Part shown: positions 1-7,226 of the stretch, one piece after another | Layout: every line of letters starts with the position of its first letter | Position numbering within the stretch: the first letter of the stretch is position 1 | Assembly (NCBI GenBank): GCA_016285345.1 | Contig: JAEEQN010000005.1 | Location: 38,396 to 102,395, forward strand | Direction: 5' to 3' | DNA from: Victivallales bacterium | GTDB taxonomy: Bacteria > Verrucomicrobiota > Lentisphaeria > Victivallales > UBA1829 | Length of the DNA: 64,000 bases | Made by a program: the position numbers and the translations under genes | The notes under the pieces: model-generated | The model's input: the letters and a program-made list of their open reading frames with translations, nothing else | What the model was told of the DNA's origin: nothing | Databases searched by the model: none

Positions 1-33
1 CTGGAAAAGATCCTCGCCGAAGTCAGGGAGTGA
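1..33 (+). CDS. C-terminal end of an unidentified protein (partial)
   Basis: The window opens in an open frame that reads LEKILAEVRE and stops with TGA at 31-33. Codon choice (C or G in most third positions) matches the genes around it, so it is probably the last codons of a gene lying mostly outside the window. Too little is visible to name a family. Confidence 0.5.
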   Translation: MEKILAEVRE

Positions 34-166
34 GGACAAGTCCTCAACTGCAGTAGTGCTCTCAGCTTCGCTTGAGCACGGGGTTATAACACCTCAACTG
101 CGACAGGGACTATTGTAAAAACTCACCGTTTTACAACAGCCCTTTTTTACGTCTTTGCACACGCGG

Positions 167-210
167 CTCGCGGTCCTGTAATCTGTCGAACTCGCGAAGG
201 CGAGTTCACC
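167..210 (+). repeat. 44-base direct repeat, copy 1, with internal hairpin
   Basis: Bases 167-194 and 201-210 are identical to 437-464 and 471-480. The core contains GAACTCG-N6-CGAGTTC, which can fold as a 7-bp stem. The six loop bases (CGAAGG here) differ between copies while the stem is unchanged. The copies start exactly 270 bases apart. Confidence 0.8.
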
Positions 211-243
211 GAGGAGCGAAGCGACCCCCGGAGGGAAATTCCC

Positions 244-265
244 GTGCGCGAGCGGAGACGCGCAC
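244..265. repeat. 22-base REP-like hairpin, copy A
   Basis: The form is GTGCGC-N10-GCGCAC. The same 22-base layout recurs at 15880-15901 and 48147-48168, always outside genes. The arms are perfectly complementary in all three copies and the central ten bases vary. It resembles REP or other palindromic intergenic elements, and I assign no function. Confidence 0.7.
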
Positions 266-436
266 TACTGCCGCGTATGCCAGCCCTCCTGCGGTTCGCG
301 GTCAAGTAAAAAGAATCAGTACCACAATCTAAGATTCTCTGCCGTTCGCGTCTCAGCGGTAAACAAAAGATGTTGCCGAGCGTGAGCTAGGCCACCGAGG
401 CGGCGCAGCCGTCCCCTCAAACCCCTCCGTGCGCGT

Positions 437-480
437 CTCGCGGTCCTGTAATCTGTCGAACTCGTGCAAACGAGTTCACC
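437..480 (+). repeat. 44-base direct repeat, copy 2, with internal hairpin
   Basis: Second copy of the 167-210 repeat, identical apart from the loop bases (TGCAAA) between the GAACTCG and CGAGTTC arms. It is followed by AAGG where copy 1 has GAGG, so similarity extends slightly past the unit. Confidence 0.8.
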
Positions 481-547
481 AAGGCAAGCGGATGCGAGCC
501 CCCCCGGACGCGAACGCGTCCTTCTCCACAGCAGGACATAGACGGTA

Positions 548-1714
548 TCAGAACCCTCCGAAACCGCCCATGCCGCCGCCGCCGAAGCCTCCGGCACCGC
601 CTCCGAAGCCTCCGGCACCGCCGCCAAAACCACCGCCGCCGAAGTCCATGCCGCCGCCAAAGCCACCAGCTCCGCCTCCGAAGCCTCCGGCACCTCCACC
701 GAAGTCCATGCCACCGCCAAAGCCGCCCATACCGCCGCCGAAGTCCATGCCGCCGCCAAAGCCGCCCATGCCCATATCTCCGAATCCCCCCATTCCAAAT
801 CCGCCCATGCCGCCGAAGCCGCCCATGCCGAAACCGCCCATGCCAAAGCCGCCCATCGCGTTGTTTCCGGTCGTATTCTGCATGGAGAGTTCGATCGTTT
901 CCTGATTGCGTGTGAGTGTGGCGGTCGAACGTGTCACGGCCGCGAGCGTGTAGCCGTTCGGAAGCGTTTCGCCGACGCGGAAATACTGCTTATTGGAATT
1001 GGACGCGTTCGCGGTCGCCGTGATGCCGTCCGCGGACAGTCCGTCACGCCCCATGGCGCGCTGCTGATTCTGGTTTTGCAGGAGCTCAATCTGTTCATTG
1101 GAACGCGCCAGGCGCTGACGGAGCAGATCGGTCTGCTGTGCCGTCACGCCGGGGCTCTGCTGCAGCGCCTGAAGCAGGGAGGCCAGTTCCGCACGGTTCT
1201 CGAGCGCCTGCTGCATCTGCTGTTCCTGCGCCGCCGCAAGCTCCTCGGCGTTGGGCGTGTTATTGTTCCGGTTGTTATTGTTGTTGCGTCCGGGCTGCTG
1301 CCACATGTTCATCATCTGCATGCCGCGCTGGAGGATGATCGCTCCGGCGACTCTGCCGATGGTGAATGTGCCGACGAGCGTCATGTCGCCGCGGTTGACC
1401 GGCATGGCCGCCATTCTGTTGTTGTTCGCGGTCGCCTTCGGGGCGCGTTCGGGGTCGAAGATGTTCAGAGCCACGGTCGTCGCGACCTGTTTGTCCGTCG
1501 ACATGGGCACAGGCGCGGGATTGAACCCGAATCCGAATTGCGGAAACGTCTGCTGCGCCGTGACGGGCCGCGGCTGCGGCGCCGATGCGCGGCGTTCTTT
1601 CTTTACCGATGTCGCCACTTCGGCTTCCGCCGTTGGCTCGCTCAGCCATTCGTATCCGTAAAACGCGGCAAAAGCCGCCAGGATCAGATTGGCACAGATC
1701 AGGATGGTTCTCAT
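548..1714 (-). CDS. GspC-like inner-membrane protein with a Gly/Phe/Met-rich C-terminal tail
   Basis: 388 residues. An N-terminal membrane segment (about 3-20) is followed by a Pro/Gln linker and then by pieces resembling the GspC homology region of type II secretion: NIFDPERAP (84-92), MTLVGTF (111-117) and, after a long insertion, YFRVGETLPNGYTL (244-257) with TLTRNQETIEL. The insertion (about 131-243) is Asn-rich, then Gln-rich and probably coiled coil. Residues from about 287 to the end are almost only G, F, M, A and D in GGFGMGG-type repeats, which is not normal for GspC. In that family the protein links the inner-membrane platform to the outer-membrane secretin. No other secretion gene is visible nearby. 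A GAAGGAGAA ribosome site precedes the ATG. Confidence 0.65.
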   Translation of the reverse strand: MRTILICANLILAAFAAFYGYEWLSEPTAEAEVATSVKKERRASAPQPRPVTAQQTFPQFGFGFNPAPVPMSTDKQVATTVALNIFDPERAPKATANNNRMAAMPVNRGDMTLVGTFTIGRVAGAIILQRGMQMMNMWQQPGRNNNNNRNNNTPNAEELAAAQEQQMQQALENRAELASLLQALQQSPGVTAQQTDLLRQRLARSNEQIELLQNQNQQRAMGRDGLSADGITATANASNSNKQYFRVGETLPNGYTLAAVTRSTATLTRNQETIELSMQNTTGNNAMGGFGMGGFGMGGFGGMGGFGMGGFGDMGMGGFGGGMDFGGGMGGFGGGMDFGGGAGGFGGGAGGFGGGMDFGGGGFGGGAGGFGGGAGGFGGGGMGGFGGF

Positions 1715-2123
1715 TTCCCGTTCTCCTTCATAGTTTGGGGCGTTGAGGGGGGCTAATCTCCATTCTCTCAGGGGTATGGCAGAAGAACGAATCTGCCGGG
1801 AAGGAGGAGGTTTGCCGGGATGATTGCGGACATAATGCCGTTTCTAAATCAAATAACGCATCGTCGCGGCGGTTTATTGTGCCGGAATGAAAAATATTCT
1901 CATTTTTAAGATACTGTCAATCTTTAATTTAGCTCCATTTTCACATCTTTCTGCCTCACCGAATCATTCGGAACAAAAACTGCTCAATTTTCCGCTTACA
2001 TTCTCTGCCTCAAAACATCCTTAAATGTCCGCCGTTCTCTCATGCTCACCGCGAACATTCCGGTTTCTACAAACAAAAACATCGAATGCCCGGAGCTTTT
2101 TTTCTCAATCTCTCTGTCCGAAC
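1715..2123. other. Intergenic stretch upstream of the riboflavin operon
   Basis: About 410 bases between the divergent GspC-like gene and the ribBA promoter, clearly AT-rich from about 1840 to 2120. I see no gene or strong hairpin. It presumably carries the upstream control region of the minus-strand gene, whose ribosome site is at its left edge. Confidence 0.5.
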
Positions 2124-2152
2124 TTGACAAATTCTTCATGCGCGTGTATATT
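2124..2152 (+). promoter_or_regulatory. Sigma70-type promoter for the riboflavin operon
   Basis: TTGACA (2124-2129), a 17-base spacer and TATATT (2147-2152). Transcription would begin just upstream of the FMN riboswitch. It is one of the best consensus matches in the window. Confidence 0.85.
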
Positions 2153-2178
2153 ATAACTTACATTTTTAACAGACACAT

Positions 2179-2344
2179 TGCAGTCATTCGGGGTTTGGTG
2201 AAAGTCCAGACCGGCGGTTACAGTCCGCGAACCGGCGCAGGCCGGCCGACGTGGTGGAATCCCACGACCGACGGTGAACGGACCGTACGCAGGCGCATTC
2301 GGCGCGGCGGGCGGCGAGGCAGTCCGGAAGAGAGAATCATTGCA
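2179..2344 (+). promoter_or_regulatory. FMN riboswitch (RFN element)
   Basis: The leader of ribBA shows the conserved RFN blocks in order: GGTGAAAGTCC, GACCGGCGGTTACAGTCCGC, a variable arm, GGTGGAATCCCAC, GACCGACGGTGAACGG and AGTCCGGA. The ends TGCAGTCATTC (2179-2189) and GAATCATTGCA (2334-2344) pair as the closing P1 helix with one mismatch. FMN binding is expected to reduce expression of the operon. Between the aptamer and the ATG at 2410 I see no clear terminator, so control could act on translation. Confidence 0.93.
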
Positions 2345-2409
2345 GCGTCGCAGATGTTCTTTAGGCGAAGATCCCGATACCGCAGAACAAATTACGAGGT
2401 CAATCGAGA

Positions 2410-3600
2410 ATGGACAGCAGGTTCGACACCGTGGAAAGCGTCCTGGAGGACGTGCGCGCAGGCCGGCTCGTGATCGTCACGGACGACGAGAAACGCGAGA
2501 ACGAAGGCGATCTGGTGTGCGCGGCGGAAAAGATCACGCCGGAACATGTGAATTTCATGATCACTCATGCGCGCGGACTCGTCTGCGCCCCGATCACCGA
2601 GGCGCGGGCGAAGAAACTCGGCATCTACCGCGCGCCTTCCACCGACCACTTCAAAACGGCGTTCACCGAGAGCGTCGACGTCCTGACCGGCACGACCGGC
2701 ATCAGCGCGTCCGACCGCGCCGCCACGATCAGGGCGCTGCTCGACCCGGCGGCGAAACGCGAAGACTTCGGTATCCCCGGGCACGTGTTCCCCATTGCGG
2801 CGCGTCCCGGCGGCGTGCTCCAGCGCACCGGCCACACGGAAGCGTCCGTCGATCTCGCGCGTCTCGCCGGGCTTCAGCCCGCGGCGGTCATCTGTGAGAT
2901 CACGAAGGACGACGGCACGATGGCGCGTCTGGACGACCTCGCGGCGTTCAAGGAGAAATTCGGCCTCAAACTCTGCTCCATCGCGTCCCTCATCGAATAC
3001 CGCCGCAGGAAGGAAAAGCTCGTGGAGGAGGAACTCTGCGTGAAACTCCCGACCGCATACGGCGACTTCATGCTCCACATGTTCCGCTCCAAGCTCGACG
3101 ACGCGTGCCATCTGGCGCTGACGCTCGGCGACGTCGCCGCCGCAAAATCCGTGCTCGTCCGCATGCACAGCGAATGCCTCACGGGCGACGTCTTCGGATC
3201 CATGCGCTGCGACTGCGGCGACCAGCTGCACACGGCGATGCGCATGATCGCGATGGAGGGAGCGGGCGTGCTGGTCTATCTGCGCCAGGAAGGACGCGGC
3301 ATCGGGCTCGCGAACAAGCTCCGCGCATACAAGCTCCAGGAGGAAGGCTGCGACACCGTCGAGGCCAATCTCCGTCTCGGATTCCCGCCCGACCTCCGCG
3401 AATACGGCATCGGCGCGCAGATCCTGCTCGACCTCGGCGTGAAACATCTCCGCCTGCTCACGAACAATCCGATGAAAGTGGTCGGCATCGACGGCTACGG
3501 GCTCGTCATCGACGAACGCGTCCCCATCGTGATCGAACCGGGCGAGTACAACAGGCATTATCTGGATACGAAACGCGAGAAGATGGGGCATCTGATCTGA
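2410..3600 (+). CDS. ribBA: Bifunctional 3,4-dihydroxy-2-butanone-4-phosphate synthase / GTP cyclohydrolase II
   Basis: 396 residues, full length for RibBA. The N-terminal half (about 1-200) makes dihydroxybutanone phosphate from ribulose 5-phosphate; DEKRENEGD (26-34) and [17 protein letters not shown] are its signature segments. The C-terminal half (about 205-396) is GTP cyclohydrolase II. It has the zinc cysteines in [19 protein letters not shown], followed by RQEGRGIGL and, near the end, LTNNPMK. It supplies both precursors of riboflavin. The ATG has GAGGT nine bases upstream and lies behind an FMN riboswitch, so FMN feedback is expected. ribH follows after 65 bases. Confidence 0.96.
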   Translation: MDSRFDTVESVLEDVRAGRLVIVTDDEKRENEGDLVCAAEKITPEHVNFMITHARGLVCAPITEARAKKLGIYRAPSTDHFKTAFTESVDVLTGTTGISASDRAATIRALLDPAAKREDFGIPGHVFPIAARPGGVLQRTGHTEASVDLARLAGLQPAAVICEITKDDGTMARLDDLAAFKEKFGLKLCSIASLIEYRRRKEKLVEEELCVKLPTAYGDFMLHMFRSKLDDACHLALTLGDVAAAKSVLVRMHSECLTGDVFGSMRCDCGDQLHTAMRMIAMEGAGVLVYLRQEGRGIGLANKLRAYKLQEEGCDTVEANLRLGFPPDLREYGIGAQILLDLGVKHLRLLTNNPMKVVGIDGYGLVIDERVPIVIEPGEYNRHYLDTKREKMGHLI

Positions 3601-3665
3601 CCCCGCCGCTCAAAACAACGAACTGAAATCACAACAAAAATCAACATACATCAGGAGAAACCATC

Positions 3666-4142
3666 ATGGCAAAAGACGAACTCACCGTACTCGAAGGCAA
3701 CCTCAGCGCAGCCGGACTCAAAATCGCCGTCGTGTGCGCACGCTTCAACGAATTCTTCGTCTCCAAACTCTTCAGCGGCGCGGTCGACGCGATCGTCCGT
3801 CACGGCGGCAGCCGTGCGAATATCACGCAGGCATGGGTGCCCGGCTCCTTCGAGCTCCCGTTCGCGGTCTCCAAGCTCGCGAAGAGCGGCAAGTACGACG
3901 CCGTGATCGCGCTCGGCGTGGTCATCCAGGGCGCGACCGCCCACGCCTCCACCATCTACAGCCAGGTCTCGAAATCCCTCGCCCAGATCGGCATGGAGAG
4001 CGGCGTCCCGGTCATCTACGGCGTCGTCACGGTCGAAAACATCGAACAGGCCATCGAACGCTCCGGCACCAAGGCGGGCAACCGCGGCGCGGACGCGGCG
4101 GTCGCCGCCATCGAAATGGCGAACCTGAACAAAAAACTCTGA
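3666..4142 (+). CDS. ribH: 6,7-dimethyl-8-ribityllumazine synthase
   Basis: 158 residues, normal length. Lumazine synthase joins 5-amino-6-ribitylaminouracil with dihydroxybutanone phosphate, the penultimate riboflavin step, and usually forms large oligomers. Visible motifs are the N-terminal VCARFNEF, the ribityl-site loop VPGSFELP, GVVIQGATAHASTIY around the catalytic histidine, and TVENIEQAIERSGTKAGNRG. AGGAG precedes the ATG. It is the second gene of the riboflavin operon. ribE and ribD are not in the window, so the pathway must be completed elsewhere. Confidence 0.95.
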   Translation: MAKDELTVLEGNLSAAGLKIAVVCARFNEFFVSKLFSGAVDAIVRHGGSRANITQAWVPGSFELPFAVSKLAKSGKYDAVIALGVVIQGATAHASTIYSQVSKSLAQIGMESGVPVIYGVVTVENIEQAIERSGTKAGNRGADAAVAAIEMANLNKKL

Positions 4143-4195
4143 GCCACCGTTCCCTTTCCTTTTCTCCAGAATCCAGCCTATTTTCACGAACCGCT

Positions 4196-4756
4196 ATGAA
4201 CACAGAATCTGATTTTGAACACGAAGCCGGAGATGCCCCGGAAAAACACGCCGCGAACGGCAAAAAATCGCATCAGCCGCGGTTCCAGCCGCACCAGCAC
4301 TTCAAACGCCTCGGCCGCGAGCTCGCGATGCAGTATCTTTTCGAGTGCGACATCCGGGACAGCGTGACCGAACCGAACACGATGGAGGATTTCTGGGCGC
4401 AGGCCGAGGAGTCCGGCGAGTTCACCGACGCACGCGTCTTCCGCCGCGCCAGAGCCTACGCCGAAAACCTGATCGCAAACGCGCAGGCCAACGACGACGT
4501 GATCACCGGCTACCTCGGCAAGTTCTCCGAAAAATGGGACGTGGAACGCATGTCCGCCGTGGACCGCAACATCATGAAGGTGGCCGTGGCCGAGATGCTT
4601 TACTGCCCGGACATCCCGCACGTGGTGAGCATCGACGAGGCGATCGAGATCGCGAAGGATTTCAGCGACGAGAAGTCCGGCGTCTTCATCAACGGCATCC
4701 TGAACGGCATCAAGAACGAGATCGAAAAGAATCCCGCGGGCGGCAAAGCGGAGTAA
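4196..4756 (+). CDS. nusB: Transcription antitermination factor NusB
   Basis: 186 residues from the ATG at 4196. The same frame is open further upstream, but that part overlaps ribH out of frame and is not NusB-like. After a hydrophilic N-terminal extension of about 35 residues, the NusB fold begins at KRLGRELAMQYLFECDI. The C-terminal half is strongly diagnostic: SAVDRNIMKVAVAEMLY, then IPHVVSIDEAIEIAKDF and KSGVFINGILNGI. NusB pairs with S10 (NusE) in rRNA antitermination. The ribH-nusB order is common in bacteria. No strong ribosome site precedes the ATG, which suggests coupling to upstream translation. Confidence 0.93.
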   Translation: MNTESDFEHEAGDAPEKHAANGKKSHQPRFQPHQHFKRLGRELAMQYLFECDIRDSVTEPNTMEDFWAQAEESGEFTDARVFRRARAYAENLIANAQANDDVITGYLGKFSEKWDVERMSAVDRNIMKVAVAEMLYCPDIPHVVSIDEAIEIAKDFSDEKSGVFINGILNGIKNEIEKNPAGGKAE

Positions 4757-4762
4757 CGGAGC

Positions 4763-5710
4763 ATGTTTTCCATCTTCTCCAAATTCAAAAACGGACTCCA
4801 GAAGACCGCGGTCGCCGTCAACCGGAAGATCGCCGGACTCTTCACCGGAAACAAGGAGTGGACCGAGGAGGATTTCGCCGAACTCGAAAAGACCCTGATC
4901 GGCACCGACCTCGGCATGTCCGCCTCGCGCACCATCGTGCAGAACATCCGCGAACGCTACAAGCTCGGCGAGCTGAAGTCGTCCGACGACATTTCTCGTG
5001 TCGCCGCCGCCGAACTTAAAAAGATCCTTTCCGAGGGCGCGCGCGCCATGCGCAAGAATCCGGACGGCGTGACCGTGCTCCTCTTCGTCGGCGTGAACGG
5101 CAGCGGCAAGACCACCACCATCGGCAAGCTCGCCGCCGCGCTCACGCAGGACGGCAGCCGCGTCATGCTCGGCGCGTGCGACACCTTCCGCGCGGCCGCC
5201 GTCGAACAGCTCACGCTGTGGGCCGAACGCACCGGCAGCCAGATCGTCGCGGCGAAACAGGGCGCCGACCCCGCGTCCGTGGCGTTCGACGCCGTGAAGT
5301 CCGCCGTCGCGAAGGGCGTGGACTACCTGCTCATCGACACCGCCGGACGCCAGCAGAACCGCAAGAACCTGATGGACGAGCTGGCGAAAGTCACGCGCAT
5401 CATCAACAAGGTCCTGCCCGGCGCGCCGCACGAGACAATCCTCACTATCGACGCCAGCCATGGCAGCAATTCCATCGCCCAGGCCCGCGAGTTCGCATCC
5501 GTCTCCGGCGCATCCGCCATGGTCCTGACCAAAATGGACGGCACCGGAAAAGGCGGAGCCGCATGCGCCGCCCAGCGCGAATTCGGCCTGCCCATCCTCT
5601 TCGTCGGACTCGGCGAACAGCCGGACGACCTGCAGGTCTTCGACCCGGAGACCTACGCGAACGCGATCTTCCCGCCGGACGCCGGCGCCGCGGCGGAATC
5701 CGAACCGTAA
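4763..5710 (+). CDS. ftsY: Signal recognition particle receptor FtsY
   Basis: 315 residues, a short form without the long acidic N-terminal domain found in some FtsY proteins. The helical N domain (about 30-95) is followed by the GTPase domain: GVNGSGKTTTIGKL (P-loop), DTFRAAAVEQL, DTAGR and the TKMDGTGKGG guanine-specificity loop. It docks the SRP-ribosome complex on the membrane for co-translational insertion. It starts six bases after nusB with GGAG just upstream of its ATG, so it is in the same operon. FtsY and Ffh share the GTPase fold, but the missing C-terminal M domain marks this as FtsY. Confidence 0.95.
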   Translation: MFSIFSKFKNGLQKTAVAVNRKIAGLFTGNKEWTEEDFAELEKTLIGTDLGMSASRTIVQNIRERYKLGELKSSDDISRVAAAELKKILSEGARAMRKNPDGVTVLLFVGVNGSGKTTTIGKLAAALTQDGSRVMLGACDTFRAAAVEQLTLWAERTGSQIVAAKQGADPASVAFDAVKSAVAKGVDYLLIDTAGRQQNRKNLMDELAKVTRIINKVLPGAPHETILTIDASHGSNSIAQAREFASVSGASAMVLTKMDGTGKGGAACAAQREFGLPILFVGLGEQPDDLQVFDPETYANAIFPPDAGAAAESEP

Positions 5711-5743
5711 CACCCCAAGCCGGAATCACACGGAGTCATCCAT

Positions 5744-7030
5744 ATGCATTTATCCGTCAGACACTCGCAGATCAACGGCGAAACCGCCGTCCCGGGATCC
5801 AAATCCCATACCATCCGCGCACTCGCCATCGCCTCCCTCGCGAAAGGCTCCTCCATCATCAAGGCCCCGCTCGTCTCCGACGACACGCTCTCCTGCCTCT
5901 CCGCCGCCTGCGCCCTCGGCGCTTGGATCCGCCGCGGCGACGATTCCCTGTGGCAGGTCATCGGGACCGGGGGCCGCATGATCGAACCGGCGCGCCCGCT
6001 CGACATGGGCAACTCCGGCACCGGTCTGCGCATTTTCAGCGCGCTCGCGGCCCTCTCCGGTTCGCCGATCTCGTTCGGCGGCGACGAGTCGCTTCAGAAA
6101 CGCCCGATGGAGCCGCTTCTGGCCGCTCTGAACGACCTCGGCGCGAAGACCGAATCCGACGGCGGGCACTGCCCGCTCACGGTCACGGGCCCCATCCGCG
6201 GCGGAGAAACGTCCGTCGACGGCACGTCCTCGCAGTATCTCTCCGCGCTTCTGCTCGCCGCTCCGCTCGCCCAGGGCGACACCATCCTGAACGTCCCGTT
6301 CCTGAACGAGGTCCCGTACGTCGAGATGACGCTCGCCTGGCTGAAGCGCCAGAACATCAACCTGAAGTACAACAAAAACTACACCCGTTTCCACGTGATC
6401 GGCGGACAGCAGTTCAAACCGTTCAACGAGACCATCCCCGCCGACTTCTCCACCGCGGCGTTCCCGCTTGCGGCGGCGATCGTGACCGGCGGCGGCATCC
6501 TGATCCGCAACCTCGATTTCAACGATCCGCAGGGCGACAAGGCGTTCGTCGATCTCGCCCGGCGCATGGGCGCGAACATTGAGACCGGCCCCGGATTCGC
6601 CCGCGTGAAGCCCGGCCCCGTGAAACTCCATTCCGCCGAACTCGACCTGAACGCCACCCCCGACCTCCTGCCGATCCTGTCCGTCGTGGCCGCGTGCGCC
6701 GACGGCATCACCGTGCTGAAGAACGTGGCGCAGGCGCGTCTGAAGGAGACCGACCGTATCGCGGTCATGTCGCACGAGCTCAGGAAGATGGGTATCCGGG
6801 TGGAGGAATTCGAGGACGGCATGGCGGTCACCGGCGGCAAGCTGAAGCCCGCCCACGTCGACAGCTTCCGCGACCACCGCGTGGCGATGTCGCTCGCGAT
6901 CGCCGGCATGACCTGCGGCGCGGACGAGAAGGAACCGACCGTGATCGACTCCGCGGAGTCCATCGCCGTCACGTACCCGTCCTTCGTCGATGACTTCTCC
7001 AGACTCGGCGCGGACTTCTACGTCGTCTAG
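5744..7030 (+). CDS. aroA: 3-phosphoshikimate 1-carboxyvinyltransferase (EPSP synthase)
   Basis: 428 residues, full length. The enzyme transfers enolpyruvyl from PEP to shikimate 3-phosphate in the pathway to aromatic amino acids. Diagnostic segments are VPGSKSHTIRALAIASL at the N-terminus, GNSGTGLRIFSALA (the conserved GN.GT..R loop), DGTSSQYLSALLLAAP, RLKETDRI and DHRVAMSLAIAG. CGGAG lies eight bases before the ATG. It is the last gene of the ribBA-ribH-nusB-ftsY-aroA group and is followed at once by an intrinsic terminator. Confidence 0.95.
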   Translation: MHLSVRHSQINGETAVPGSKSHTIRALAIASLAKGSSIIKAPLVSDDTLSCLSAACALGAWIRRGDDSLWQVIGTGGRMIEPARPLDMGNSGTGLRIFSALAALSGSPISFGGDESLQKRPMEPLLAALNDLGAKTESDGGHCPLTVTGPIRGGETSVDGTSSQYLSALLLAAPLAQGDTILNVPFLNEVPYVEMTLAWLKRQNINLKYNKNYTRFHVIGGQQFKPFNETIPADFSTAAFPLAAAIVTGGGILIRNLDFNDPQGDKAFVDLARRMGANIETGPGFARVKPGPVKLHSAELDLNATPDLLPILSVVAACADGITVLKNVAQARLKETDRIAVMSHELRKMGIRVEEFEDGMAVTGGKLKPAHVDSFRDHRVAMSLAIAGMTCGADEKEPTVIDSAESIAVTYPSFVDDFSRLGADFYVV

Positions 7031-7057
7031 TCCGGCGACAGTATCCGCATCATTCAC

Positions 7058-7092
7058 AAGCGCGGTTTCCGATACCTGGACCGCGCTTTTTT
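7058..7092 (+). terminator. Intrinsic terminator after aroA
   Basis: AAGCGCGGT (7058-7066) pairs perfectly with ACCGCGCTT (7080-7088), with a 13-base loop and a run of T that continues the stem end. It closes the riboflavin-aroA operon. Confidence 0.9.
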
Positions 7093-7120
7093 CATGCCCC
7101 GAAATTTTTTTTCGTTTTTT

Positions 7121-7149
7121 TTGATGATTTCATAAAACACCGCTAAGAT
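7121..7149 (+). promoter_or_regulatory. Candidate promoter of the serpin gene
   Basis: TTGATG (7121-7126), a 17-base spacer and TAAGAT (7144-7149), 78 bases ahead of the serpin ATG. It is a moderate match in an AT-rich stretch. Confidence 0.5.
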
Positions 7150-7226
7150 TTCCGTTATTTGAAACGTCTAATAGCATAGAAATGCCTTTTTGAAACGTTT
7201 TCACCTGTCCCAACAAGGAGCCAGCC

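Larger units (their letters stand above)
34..547. other. 514-base non-coding stretch rich in short repeats and hairpins
   Basis: I see no convincing gene here. The frames that cross it are proline-rich or tryptophan-rich shadows of the repetitive tail of the neighbouring GspC-like gene. It holds two copies of a 44-base direct repeat (167-210, 437-480), one 22-base REP-like hairpin (244-265), a repeated CCTCAACTGC (42-51, 91-100), and several stretches of the GGAGCGAAGCGAC kind. It looks like an accumulation of small intergenic repeat elements. Confidence 0.6.

Noticed and set aside
34..547. Possible CRISPR array or attachment site in the repeat-rich start
   Set aside because: There are only two copies of the longest repeat, spaced by 226 bases, with no regular spacers, no cas genes and no integrase.
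429..905. Proline-rich plus-strand frame of 158 codons
   Set aside because: It is the complement of the Gly/Phe-rich end of the GspC-like gene; the PPKPP pattern comes from the repeats, and there is no ribosome site.
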